Shown: positions 1 through 9,400 of the stretch, one piece after another
Layout of the letters: each line of letters begins with the position of its first letter
How positions within the stretch are numbered: the stretch's first letter is position 1
Assembly: GCA_937952895.1 (NCBI GenBank)
Contig: CALFYC010000105.1
Location: forward strand, 1 to 40,040
Length of the DNA: 40,040 bases
Origin: an uncultured Neisseriaceae bacterium
GTDB lineage: Bacteria; Pseudomonadota; Gammaproteobacteria; Burkholderiales; UBA11063
Direction of reading: 5' to 3'
The notes under the pieces: generated by a model
The model's input: only the letters and a program-made list of their open reading frames with translations
What the model was told of the DNA's origin: nothing
The model's database searches: none
Position numbers and translations under genes: made by a program

Positions 1-83
1 GCTCCTGATTTACCATTAAATTAATTGTATTTACATCAAGTTGATTCACCTCCAAAACTGTATCACAATTAATTGGCGTCGCT

Positions 84-293
84 GCTTCAGTATTATTAAA
101 AAAAGCAGCAAAAATTCAAAAGGGTAGCTCCAAGCCTAATGCAGATAAGGTTGGTAAAGTGACGCGTGCACAGCTTGAAGATATTGCAAAAACTAAAAAG
201 CCTGATTTAACTGCAGCTGATTTAGATGCGGCAGTTAGAACTATTGCTGGCTCTGCAAGAAGTATGGGGCTTGAAGTTGAGGGGGTTAACTAA
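84..293 (+). CDS. rplK: 50S ribosomal protein L11, 3' fragment only
   Basis: Reading the frame that ends in TAA at 291-293 gives the C-terminal RNA-binding domain of L11: ASVLLKKAAKIQKGSSKPN, then DKVGKVTRAQLEDIA and the closing GSARSMGLEVEGVN. This half binds the 23S rRNA GTPase-associated centre. About 69 of the usual ~143 residues are present. Upstream of about position 80 the L11 sequence stops: the expected FTFVTKTPP stretch and the whole N-terminal domain are missing, and the frame meets a TGA at 42-44. None of the three forward frames of 1-80 resembles L11. The gene is therefore either truncated in this molecule or joined to foreign sequence by an assembly error. Its stop overlaps the rplA start (TAATG), as expected for a translationally coupled L11-L1 pair. 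Confidence 0.88.
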   Translation, partial: ASVLLKKAAKIQKGSSKPNADKVGKVTRAQLEDIAKTKKPDLTAADLDAAVRTIAGSARSMGLEVEGVN

Positions 294-985
294 TGGTTAA
301 ATTAACTAAAAAAATGAAAGCGGTTGCTCAGTTTGATAAAGATAAATTATATCCAGTTGGCGAAGCTGTTTCAATGGTAAAAGCTGCAGCTAAGGCCAAG
401 TTTGATGAATCAATTGATATTGCTATTAATCTGGGGGTTGACCCTCGAAAATCTGATCAAATGATTCGTGGTTCTTTGGTATTGCCTAATGGAACTGGTA
501 AAGTTTCACGAGTTGCGGTATTTGCTCAAGGTCCTTTAGCTGAAGCGGCAAAAGCTGCTGGGGCTGATATTGTTGGCTTAGAAGATTTAGCTGAAGATGT
601 TAAAAAGGGTAATCTTAATTTTGATATAGTAATTGCAACGCCTGACACAATGAGAATTGTTGGAACCTTAGGGCAAATTTTAGGCCCACGTGGTTTAATG
701 CCAAATCCTAAAGTCGGTACAGTTACTGCAGATCCTGCAACAGCAGTAAAAAATGCTAAAGCTGGTCAAATTCAATATCGAACTGATAAGACTGGTATTG
801 TTCATGCAACTGTTGGGCGTGCTTCATTTGATGCGGCAAAATTAGAGCAAAATGTATCTGCACTGGTTGATGTTATTGTTAAGGCAAAACCATCAAGTAG
901 TAAAGGTCAATATATTAAAAAGATCAGTTTATCAAGTACGATGGGTATTGGGGTAAAAGTTGATCAATCTACAATTAGTAGATAA
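293..985 (+). CDS. rplA: 50S ribosomal protein L1
   Basis: Encodes a 230-residue L1, close to the 234 residues of the E. coli protein. L1 binds 23S rRNA at the mobile L1 stalk, helps release deacylated tRNA from the E site, and in many bacteria represses its own L11-L1 operon by binding the mRNA. The family core GTLGQILGPRGLMPNPKVGT is intact near residues 123-142, followed by the NAKAGQIQYRTDK region and the C-terminal KKISLSSTMGIGVKVD segment. The ATG shares its A with the TAA of rplK, so coupling is tight. A non-coding gap with the L10 leader follows before rplJ. Confidence 0.97.
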   Translation: MVKLTKKMKAVAQFDKDKLYPVGEAVSMVKAAAKAKFDESIDIAINLGVDPRKSDQMIRGSLVLPNGTGKVSRVAVFAQGPLAEAAKAAGADIVGLEDLAEDVKKGNLNFDIVIATPDTMRIVGTLGQILGPRGLMPNPKVGTVTADPATAVKNAKAGQIQYRTDKTGIVHATVGRASFDAAKLEQNVSALVDVIVKAKPSSSKGQYIKKISLSSTMGIGVKVDQSTISR

Positions 986-999
986 GATGTTTAAGAATT

Positions 1000-1027
1000 A
1001 TTGGCATTGATTAAAAATATTGCCAAT
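1000..1027 (+). other. Stem-loop between rplA and the L10 leader
   Basis: ATTGGCA (1000-1006) pairs with TGCCAAT (1021-1027) around a 14-base AT-rich loop. No T-run follows, so it is not an obvious intrinsic terminator. It may be a processing or attenuation element between the L11-L1 and L10-L12 parts of the operon. Confidence 0.4.
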
Positions 1028-1054
1028 TATGGGGGTAAGGCTTTATGTCTTACA

Positions 1055-1166
1055 TTATCAAAGACCGTAGGAGCTGTCTAGCTTAAATGTATATCCTACG
1101 CAGATAGTGGAATCCTGAAACGAGATAAATAAGACTTTAAAACTAGAAATAGTATTTTCGTCTTTT
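1055..1166 (+). promoter_or_regulatory. Ribosomal protein L10 leader (autoregulatory mRNA element)
   Basis: The untranslated stretch before rplJ contains a perfect 7-bp helix, CGTAGGA (1066-1072) with TCCTACG (1094-1100), enclosing GCTGTCTAGC. It is followed by the purine-rich CAGATAGTGGAATCCTGAAA segment. This matches the layout and sequence character of the L10 leader family, a kink-turn RNA bound by the L10(L12)4 complex that represses rplJ-rplL translation. A further AAGAC/GTCTT pair (1131-1135 and 1160-1164) could form a second hairpin upstream of the rplJ ribosome binding site. The assignment rests on position and motif recognition; a covariance-model search would confirm it. Confidence 0.75.
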
Positions 1167-1209
1167 AAATCAATCAGAAGATAAACCACTAGTTTTTAAG
1201 GAGTTGGCC

Positions 1210-1701
1210 TTGAGCTCAAATCTTGAAAGCAAAAAGGCAGTCGTATCTGAGATCCAGGGCGTGCTAAGTAATGCGCAAACCGTCGTAATTGCTGAGTACC
1301 AAGGGGTTAAAGTTGAAAATATGACTGGAGTTCGTTCATCAGCTCGCGATGCTAAGGTGTATTTACATGTATTGAAAAACACTTTAGTGCGTAAAGCTGT
1401 AGAGGGGACTAAATTTGCACCATTAGCCGATAAAATGGTTGGTCCATTGGTGTATAGCGTTTCTGAAGATCCAGTTGCTGCTGCTAAAATTATCAGTGAA
1501 TTTGCAAAAAGTAATGAAGCTGTTAAAATTAAAGCAGGCATGTACAATGACAAGCTGCTTGATGTTACTGGAGTAAAACAATTAGCCTCAATACCTAGTC
1601 GTGATGAATTACTATCTATGGTTATGGGTGTTATGCTTCAAGTTCCTGCAAGTTTTGTTCGTTGTGTGGCAGCTGTTAGAGATCAGAAATCTGCAGCTTA
1701 A
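1210..1701 (+). CDS. rplJ: 50S ribosomal protein L10
   Basis: Encodes the L7/L12 stalk base protein, which anchors L12 dimers to 23S rRNA and represses its own operon by binding the leader. I place the start at the TTG at 1210, giving MSSNLESKKAVVSEI. This lines up residue for residue with the Neisseria-type start MSLNIETKK and sits 6 bases after AAGGAG (1198-1203). An upstream in-frame TTG at 1204 directly abuts that Shine-Dalgarno and is unlikely. Diagnostic segments are NAQTVVIAEYQGVKV, LKNTLVRKAVEGT, DKMVGPLVYS and LASIPSRDELLS, ending in the L12-binding helix. Length is 163 residues. The match to betaproteobacterial L10 is strong and is one of the better taxonomic cues in the window. Confidence 0.96.
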   Translation: MSSNLESKKAVVSEIQGVLSNAQTVVIAEYQGVKVENMTGVRSSARDAKVYLHVLKNTLVRKAVEGTKFAPLADKMVGPLVYSVSEDPVAAAKIISEFAKSNEAVKIKAGMYNDKLLDVTGVKQLASIPSRDELLSMVMGVMLQVPASFVRCVAAVRDQKSAA

Positions 1702-1746
1702 GAAACAAATTAGAAAATTATTTAAAGATTATTTAGGAGTCCAAGA

Positions 1747-2124
1747 ATGGCTATTTCAAAACAAGATATAATTGACGCAATTTCTCAGATGACTGTGATG
1801 GATTTATCAGAGTTGGTTAAAGAGATGGAAGAGAAATTTGGTGTATCAGCGGCAGCAGCTGTTGCAGCTGGTCCAGCGGCGGGTGGCGGTGGTGCTGCTG
1901 CAGCTGAAGAAAAAACTGAATTTGATGTTGTATTAACTGAAGCTGGTGCAAATAAAGTTGCAGCAATTAAAGTTGTGCGTGAAATTACTGGTTTAGGTTT
2001 GGCTGAAGCGAAAGCTGCAGTTGAGGCTGCACCAAAAGTTCTTAAAGAAGGTATTTCTAAAGCTGATGCTGAAGCAATTGTTAAGAAAATTGTTGAAGCT
2101 GGCGCGAAAGCTGAAATTAAGTAA
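1747..2124 (+). CDS. rplL: 50S ribosomal protein L7/L12
   Basis: A 125-residue L12 of normal length. The N-terminal dimerisation domain (about residues 1-33) holds MTVMDLSELVKEMEEKFGV. It is followed by an Ala/Gly-rich flexible hinge (about 34-55) and the C-terminal factor-binding domain with EFDVVLTEAGANKVAAIKVVREITGLGLAEAKAAVEAAP-type sequence. The C-terminal domain recruits EF-Tu, EF-G and other GTPases. It lies 45 bases after rplJ, with TTAGGAG just upstream of the ATG. A perfect hairpin follows immediately and separates it from rpoB, which suits the need for several L12 copies per ribosome. Confidence 0.97.
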   Translation: MAISKQDIIDAISQMTVMDLSELVKEMEEKFGVSAAAAVAAGPAAGGGGAAAAEEKTEFDVVLTEAGANKVAAIKVVREITGLGLAEAKAAVEAAPKVLKEGISKADAEAIVKKIVEAGAKAEIK

Positions 2125-2134
2125 TAACTTAGTT

Positions 2135-2169
2135 AAACATGTCCCAAGAAATTTTCTTGGGACATGTTT
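2135..2169 (+). terminator. Long perfect hairpin between rplL and rpoB (attenuator or RNase III site)
   Basis: AAACATGTCCCAAGAAA (2135-2151) is exactly complementary to 2153-2169, giving a stem of up to 16-17 bp with a tiny AT loop. It is not followed by a clear T-run (AAGCTTGG follows), so it is not a textbook intrinsic terminator. At this same position E. coli has a partial attenuator and an RNase III processing site that lower rpoBC expression relative to the ribosomal proteins; a similar role here is inference. Confidence 0.65.
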
Positions 2170-2265
2170 AAGCTTGGAGTAAAGTAAAATAGTTATTATT
2201 TAGTTTAGTATCTATTTTTGTTTTCTTCTAATTTATTATATATCTAGTCTTTGGAGCTTTAAATA

Positions 2266-5200
2266 ATGAGCTATTCATTTACTGAAAAAAAACGTATTCG
2301 TAAAAGTTTTGCGAAACAATTAACTTCGGTGCAGGTGCCATACTTACTTGCAATGCAAAAAAATTCGTATGAAGATTTTCTACAACGCAATGTAGAACCA
2401 ACTAAACGTCAAAATGTAGGTCTACAAAAAGCCTTTAATGATGTTTTTCCGGTAATATCTACCAATGGTTCAATCCGTTTAGATTTTGTTAGTTATTCAT
2501 TAACTGAGCCAGTATTTGATGTCAGAGAATGCTTGTTAAGAGGTATATCTTATGCCGGAAAATTACATGGTAAGATTCGCTTAACGGTGTTTGATAGAGA
2601 GAGCGATCATAAGAAAGTTTTACATACGGCAGAAGAAAGTGTCTATATGGGTGAAGTGCCATTTATGACAGATAGCTGTTCTTTCATTATTAATGGAAAT
2701 GAGCGAGTGATCGTGTCACAGCTTCATCGTTCTCCTGGAGTTTATTTTGAACATGATAGTGGAAAAAATCATTCAGCAAATAAACTATTATATTCAGCAA
2801 GAATTATTCCATATCGTGGTAGTTGGTTAGATTTAGAATTTGATGCAAAAGATTTATTATATTTCAGAATTGATAAACGTAGAAAAATGAGTGTGACATT
2901 GTTATTAAAGGCAATGGGTTGTACTCGTGATGAAATTTTAGATTTGTTTTATGATAAAGACGTTTATTCGATTAAAAAAGGTAAAATTTACAAGGCAATC
3001 ATTGCAGATCGTTTAAAAAACGAAGTTGCGAGATTCGATATTCTTGATAAACAGGGTAATTTGGTTGTTGCTAAAGATAAAAAAATTACAACTAAGCACG
3101 TTCGTGATTTAGAAAAAAGTGGTTTAAAACAAATTGAAGTTCCAGTTGATGATCTGGTTGGTAGAATAATTGGCTCTGATGTTATTGATATGGATACTGG
3201 GGAAGTTTTAGCTAAGTCAAATACAGTAATTACTGAAAATTTAGTTAAAGAAGTTTTATCAACTGATATCGAAGCAATCGAAACACTGTTTGTAAATGAT
3301 TTAGAACATGGTTCGTATCTTGCGGATACATTACGTGATGAAGAAAATAGTAAAGAAAGAGCTGAAAATACCATTGAAGCGATTCATCAAATTTATAAAA
3401 TGATGCGCCCAGGTGAGCCATATTCAGAAGAGATTGCAAATACTGTATTTACTCGAACTTTCTTTAATCCTGAATCATATGATTTATCTTCAGTTGGTAG
3501 GTTTAAATTTAATTCAAGAACATATTTAAGTGAATTAGATGCAAAAGTGCCACAATGGTTTCATAGAATGCTAGATAAGTTAAATTCAAAGGGAACACAC
3601 GAAGGGGTATTATTATCTAAAGAAGATATATTGGTTACTTTAGCAATTTTAATTGAACTTAGAAATGGTCGTGGAATTGTTGATGATATTGACCACCTTG
3701 GAAATCGCAGAATTCGTGGAGTTGGTGAATTAGTTGAAAACCAATTTAGAGTTGGATTATCGAGAATTGATAAAGCGGTTAAAGATAAATTAGGTCAAGC
3801 TTTAGAAGAGAAAGATTTATTACCAAATCGTTTAATTAGTGCTAAACCAATTACTTCTAGTTTAAAAGATTTCTTTTCAACTAGTCAATTATCTCAATTT
3901 ATGGATCATACAAACCCATTATCTGAAATTACGCATAAACGTCGTATTTCAGCTCTTGGGCCTGGTGGGTTGACTCGAGATCGTGCTGGATTTGAAGTTC
4001 GTGACGTTCACGTTACTCATTATGGGCGTGTTTGTCCAATTGAAACACCTGAGGGGCAAAATATTGGGTTAATTAATTCATTGTCAGTTTATGCTAGACC
4101 AAATCAACATGGTTTTTTAGAAACCCCATACCGTAAAGCACAAAACGGCAAAATTACTGATGAAATTCATTATTTATCAGCCATTGATGAATCAGTATAT
4201 ACAATTGCTCAAGCTAATGCTAAATTAGATAAAAATGGTTCATTTGTAGATAGTTTAGTTACCGCAAGACAAAAGGGTGAGGCGATTTTAGTTGACCCTA
4301 AAACTGTTGATTATATGGATGTGGCAACTAATCAGGTAGTATCAGTTGCAGCATCTTTAATTCCATTTTTAGAACATGATGATGCTAATCGTGCATTGAT
4401 GGGTTCAAACATGCAACGTCAAGGTGTTCCATGTCTAAGAGCCGATCGTCCATTGGTTGGGACTGGAATGGAACGTGTTACGGCAATTGATTCTGGTACA
4501 ATGGTAATAGCTAAGCGTGGTGGAATTATTGATTATGTGGATGGTAATCGAATTATCATTCGAGTAAATGATAAAGAAATTAAAGGTAAAGATTTAGGTG
4601 TTGATATCTATAATCTCATTAAATATATTCGTAGTAATATGAATACTTGTTTAAATCAAAAACCAATTGTTAAGGTTGGTGATGTGGTTAATGCAGGAGA
4701 CGTTATTGCTGATGGTGCTGCAACTGATTTGGGTGAATTGGCTGTTGGTCAAAATGTATTAGTAGCATTTATGCCATGGAATGGTTATAACTTCGAGGAT
4801 TCAATTTTAGTTTCAGAAAAATTAGTTGCATCAGATAAGTATACTTCTATTCATATTGAAGAATTATCAGTAGTTGCCCGTGAAACTAAACAAGGTAATG
4901 AAGATATAACACGTGATATTCCAAATTTGTCACAAACACAGTTAGCTAGATTGGATGAAACTGGTGTTGTATATGTTGGTGCAGAAGTAAACCCTGGTGA
5001 TGTTCTAGTTGGTAAAGTAACACCTAAAGGTGAAATTCAACTAACTCCTGAGGAAAAACTATTAAGAGCTATTTTTGGTGAAAAAGCATCAGATGTTAAG
5101 GATACTTCTTTACGTGTTCCGGTTGGTATGCAAGGAACTGTAATTGATGTTCAGGTATTTAATCGTGATGGTAATAAGCAAGATGCACGCAGTCTTGAAA

Positions 5201-6405
5201 TTATTGAAAACGATCTTAAAAAATATCGTCAAGATTTAGCTGACCAAATTAATATTATTGAAGATGATGCATTAAATCGGGTGGCTAATTTATTAAAAGG
5301 CTGTGAATTGGCAGGTGCTAAAGAAAAAGGTAAAGTTACCGACAAATATTTAGCAGGATTTGAATCCAGCCGTGACTGGTTTAATGTTAAGGTAAAAGAT
5401 AAAGATGTAGCTGCGGATGTTAACGCTATTAGAAAAGCAGTTGAAGAAAAACGTGCTGATTTAGAATCAAAGTTTAAGCTACAAAAAGAAAAATTATATC
5501 AAGGTGTTGATTTACCAAATGGTGTAATTAAAATGGTTAAAGTGTTTGTAGCGATTAAGCGTAGATTGCAGCCTGGCGACAAAATGGCAGGACGTCATGG
5601 TAACAAAGGCGTAATTTCTAAGGTTTTACCAGTTGAAGAAATGCCATATATGGCTGATGGTAGAGCGGTAGATGTTGTGTTAAATCCAATTGGTGTACCA
5701 TCACGTATGAATATCGGTCAGATTTTAGAAATTCATCTGGGTCTTGCTGCAAAAGGTCTTGGAGATAAGATTGATCGTATGATTCGTCAAGAAAAAAATA
5801 TGAAAGAAGTTAGAGACTTTTTAGATAAAATTTATAATATTTCAGGTAAATCTGAGGATATAAAATCATTAGCAGATAAAGAGATTCTTGAATTATCAAA
5901 TAACTTGAAAAATGGTGTGCCATTTGCAACTCCAGTATTTGATGGAGCCAAAGAATCTGAAATCAAAGATATGTTAAAGCTTGCAGACATGCCAGAATCT
6001 GGACAATTAGTTTTATTTGATGGTAGAACTGGTATGCCGTTTGATCGTCCAGTAACTGTTGGCTATATGTATGTATTAAGGTTACATCATTTAGTTGATG
6101 AAAAAGTTCATGCGCGTTCGACTGGACCATACTCATTAGTAACACAGCAACCATTGGGTGGTAAAGCTCAATTTGGTGGGCAAAGATTTGGTGAGATGGA
6201 GGTGTGGGCACTTGAAGCTTATGGTGCAGCGTATATTTTACAAGAAATGTTAACAGTTAAATCGGATGACATTGAAGGTAGAACTAATATGTATGAAAAA
6301 TTACTTGAAGGTAATCATAAGATTTCAGCAGATATTCCTGAAGCATTTAAAGTATTAACTCGTGAAGTTAGAGCTTTAGCGTTAGATATGGAACTAGATG
6401 AATAG
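2266..6405 (+). CDS. rpoB: DNA-directed RNA polymerase subunit beta
   Basis: A 1379-residue beta subunit, slightly longer than the 1342 of E. coli. The extra length appears to lie around residues 240-350, in a lineage-specific insertion. It forms the active-site cleft with beta' and binds rifampicin. The rifampicin region is visible at about residues 536-565 (SQLSQFMDHTNPLSEITHKR), followed by RISALGPGGLTRDRAGFEVR and VCPIETPEGQNIGLINSLS. Conserved catalytic-region segments include GYNFEDSILVSE, KRRLQPGDKMAGRHGNKGV and the C-terminal TQQPLGGKAQFGGQRFGEME clamp segment. The usual resistance positions (equivalents of E. coli D516, H526, S531) are wild type. The ATG lies a short distance after TTTGGAG. 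Only 88 bases separate it from rpoC. Confidence 0.98.
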   Translation: MSYSFTEKKRIRKSFAKQLTSVQVPYLLAMQKNSYEDFLQRNVEPTKRQNVGLQKAFNDVFPVISTNGSIRLDFVSYSLTEPVFDVRECLLRGISYAGKLHGKIRLTVFDRESDHKKVLHTAEESVYMGEVPFMTDSCSFIINGNERVIVSQLHRSPGVYFEHDSGKNHSANKLLYSARIIPYRGSWLDLEFDAKDLLYFRIDKRRKMSVTLLLKAMGCTRDEILDLFYDKDVYSIKKGKIYKAIIADRLKNEVARFDILDKQGNLVVAKDKKITTKHVRDLEKSGLKQIEVPVDDLVGRIIGSDVIDMDTGEVLAKSNTVITENLVKEVLSTDIEAIETLFVNDLEHGSYLADTLRDEENSKERAENTIEAIHQIYKMMRPGEPYSEEIANTVFTRTFFNPESYDLSSVGRFKFNSRTYLSELDAKVPQWFHRMLDKLNSKGTHEGVLLSKEDILVTLAILIELRNGRGIVDDIDHLGNRRIRGVGELVENQFRVGLSRIDKAVKDKLGQALEEKDLLPNRLISAKPITSSLKDFFSTSQLSQFMDHTNPLSEITHKRRISALGPGGLTRDRAGFEVRDVHVTHYGRVCPIETPEGQNIGLINSLSVYARPNQHGFLETPYRKAQNGKITDEIHYLSAIDESVYTIAQANAKLDKNGSFVDSLVTARQKGEAILVDPKTVDYMDVATNQVVSVAASLIPFLEHDDANRALMGSNMQRQGVPCLRADRPLVGTGMERVTAIDSGTMVIAKRGGIIDYVDGNRIIIRVNDKEIKGKDLGVDIYNLIKYIRSNMNTCLNQKPIVKVGDVVNAGDVIADGAATDLGELAVGQNVLVAFMPWNGYNFEDSILVSEKLVASDKYTSIHIEELSVVARETKQGNEDITRDIPNLSQTQLARLDETGVVYVGAEVNPGDVLVGKVTPKGEIQLTPEEKLLRAIFGEKASDVKDTSLRVPVGMQGTVIDVQVFNRDGNKQDARSLEIIENDLKKYRQDLADQINIIEDDALNRVANLLKGCELAGAKEKGKVTDKYLAGFESSRDWFNVKVKDKDVAADVNAIRKAVEEKRADLESKFKLQKEKLYQGVDLPNGVIKMVKVFVAIKRRLQPGDKMAGRHGNKGVISKVLPVEEMPYMADGRAVDVVLNPIGVPSRMNIGQILEIHLGLAAKGLGDKIDRMIRQEKNMKEVRDFLDKIYNISGKSEDIKSLADKEILELSNNLKNGVPFATPVFDGAKESEIKDMLKLADMPESGQLVLFDGRTGMPFDRPVTVGYMYVLRLHHLVDEKVHARSTGPYSLVTQQPLGGKAQFGGQRFGEMEVWALEAYGAAYILQEMLTVKSDDIEGRTNMYEKLLEGNHKISADIPEAFKVLTREVRALALDMELDE

Positions 6406-6493
6406 TTTTTCTACACATATTGTTAGAAAAAATCATTAATTAAAATTGTAGAAATAATTTTGGTAAAAATCCAAATTTTGCGGAGTGTACCTA

Positions 6494-9400
6494 ATGTTTG
6501 ATGTAAGTAGCTTACTGATTAATAAAAAAGATTCGAATGAAAGTTATGGCAAGATTCGTATTGGGCTTGCCTCTCCTGACAAAATTCGTTCATGGTCATA
6601 TGGTGAAATTAAAAAGCCTGAGACAATAAATTATAGAACTCTTCGTCCAGAACGGGATGGTCTATTTTGTGCACGTATTTTTGGTCCAGTTAAAGATTAC
6701 GAATGTTTATGTGGTAAATATAAACGAATTCGACACCGCGGTGTTGTTTGTGAAAAATGTGGCGTAGAGGTTACTTTATCTAAAGTTCGACGTGAGAGAA
6801 TGGGGCATATTGAGTTAGCATCTCCAGTTGCGCACATTTGGTTTTTAAAATCCTTACCATCTAGAATGGGTATGGTATTGGATATGCCATTACGGGACAT
6901 TGAACACGTATTATACTTTGAAGCTTATGCAGTAATTGAAGTATTAGATTTAATTGATCCGCCAAAGCATCCTAAAGATAGTAAATTATTACTTAAAAAA
7001 GGTGATATTCTATCTCCAGAACAATACAATCAAATAGTTGAAAGTGAAGACCAAGATAAAATCCGCGTAGGGATTGGTGCTGAAGCTGTGCGTGAAATGT
7101 TAAAGTTAATTGAGTTAGATTCTGAAATTGCGCAAATTAAAGAGAACATTAGAGATACTCGTTCAGATGCAAATTTAAAGAAAATGGCAAAACGTTTAAA
7201 AGTATTAGAAGGTTTTAAACGTTCAGAAATGAAGCCAGATTGGATGATTATGGATGTAGTTCCAGTTCTTCCTCCTGACTTACGTCCATTAGTAGCTCTT
7301 GATGGTGGACGTTTTGCAACTAGTGATTTAAATGATTTATATCGCCGTGTGATTAACCGGAATAATCGCTTAAGAAAATTAATTCAGTTAAGAGCTCCAG
7401 AAATTATTTTGCGTAATGAGCGTCGTATGCTGCAAGAAGCTGTTGATTCATTATTTGATAATGGTAAACGCGGTAAAGTAATTACTGGGGCGAATAAGCG
7501 TCCATTAAAATCTTTAGCTGAGATGATTAAAGGTAAATCAGGTCGTTTCCGTCAAAACTTATTAGGTAAACGTGTGGATTATTCTGGTCGTTCAGTAATT
7601 ACAGTTGGGCCTACACTACGTTTATACCAATGTGGCTTACCTAAAATTATGGCTTTAGAATTGTTTAAGCCATTTGTGTATCATAAATTACAAATGTTAG
7701 GTGCGGCAGCTTCAATTAAATATGCAAAACGCATGGTTGAAGCAGAACATCCAATTGTATGGGATATATTAGAAGATGTAATTCGTGAACATCCAATCCT
7801 ATTAAATCGTGCGCCAACACTACATAGACTGGGTATCCAGGCATTTGAGCCAATTTTAGTTGAAGGTAAAGCAATTCAATTGCATCCATTAGTGTGTTCA
7901 GCATTTAACGCGGACTTTGATGGTGACCAAATGGCGGTTCACGTTCCATTAAGTTTGGAAGCACAAATGGAAGCTCGTGCTTTAATGCTTGCTTCAAATA
8001 ATGTATTGTCGCCTGCCAATGGTGAACCAATTATTGTTCCATCTCAAGATATTATCTTGGGTCTTTATTATATGACACGTGAGAAAATCAATGATAAAGG
8101 TGAAGGCTCAATTTTTGCGAATATTAAAGAGTTAGAGCGTGCTTATAATACTCATCAAGTTGGTTTACATGCAATTGTCACAGTTCGCTTATCTGAATGG
8201 CATAAAAATGCTGAAGGTAAATTAGAGGAAAAAATTGTAAGACGTAATACTACTGTTGGTCGTGCTATTTTGTCACAGATTCTACCCCATGGCTTAGATT
8301 TTGAGTTAATTGATCGCCCGATGAAGAAAAAAGACGTGGCGAAACTAATTAACGTATCATTTAGAAAATGTGGGATTAAAGATACAGTAATTTTAGCTGA
8401 TTATTTAATGTACACTGGATTTGTGTATTCAACTCGTGGTGGTATTTCAGTATGTGTGAATGATATGCATGTTCCAACTACCAAAGAGCAGAAAATTAAA
8501 GAATCACAAAAAGAAGTTGAAGAAATTACAAAACAATACCAAGATGGTCTAGTAACTTATGGTGAGCGTTATAACAAAGTTATTGATATCTGGGGCAGAT
8601 GTGGTGATGAAATCTCAAAAACATTAATGAATGAATTATCAAAAGAGCAAGTTGCAGATAAATCTGGTAAGAAAGTTGATCAAGATTCATTTAATTCAAT
8701 TTATATGATGGCTGATTCTGGTGCCCGTGGATCGATTGCACAGATTAGACAGTTATCTGGTATGCGTGGATTAATGGCGCGTCCTGATGGTTCAATTATG
8801 GAAACGCCAATTACGGCCAACTTCCGTGAAGGTTTAACGGTATCACAATATTTCCTATCAACTCATGGTGCGCGTAAGGGGTTATCTGACACGGCGTTAA
8901 AAACAGCTAATTCTGGTTATTTAACTCGTCGTTTGGTTGATGTAACTCAAGATCTAGTAATTACTGAAGAAGATTGTGGCACTTCAAATGGTGTGGTTAT
9001 GAAGTCAGTAATTCAAGGAGGTGACGTAATTGAATCATTACGTGATCGAATTTTAGGTCGTGTGTGCAGTGCAGATATAGTTGATCCAGATAGTGGCATA
9101 CAAATTGTTGCGGCTGGAACTTTAATTGATGAAGGAACCGTTGAACGTATTGATGCAAGTAATATTGATGAAGTGAAAGTAAGAACGGCTCTAACTTGCG
9201 ATACACGTTATGGGTTATGTGCAAAATGTTATGGTCGTGATTTAGCTCGTGGTTATGAGGTAAATATTGGTGAAGCTGTTGGTATTGTTGCTGCTCAATC
9301 AATTGGTGAACCTGGTACACAGCTTACGATGAGAACATTCCATATTGGGGGTGCTGCATCTCGTTCTGCTGCAGTTAACCAAGTTGAAGCTAAATCTTCA

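Noticed and set aside
2988..3439. Minus-strand open frames inside rpoB, and similar ones inside rpoC, ftsZ, dnaE and others
   Set aside because: They lie wholly within well-conserved genes, show compositional shadow patterns (runs of Ser, Leu, His or Gln) and have no family features or ribosome sites.
6406..6493. Terminator between rpoB and rpoC (TTTTTCTA/TAGAAAAA)
   Set aside because: The 8-bp stem is almost all A-T and the genes are always co-transcribed; likely chance.
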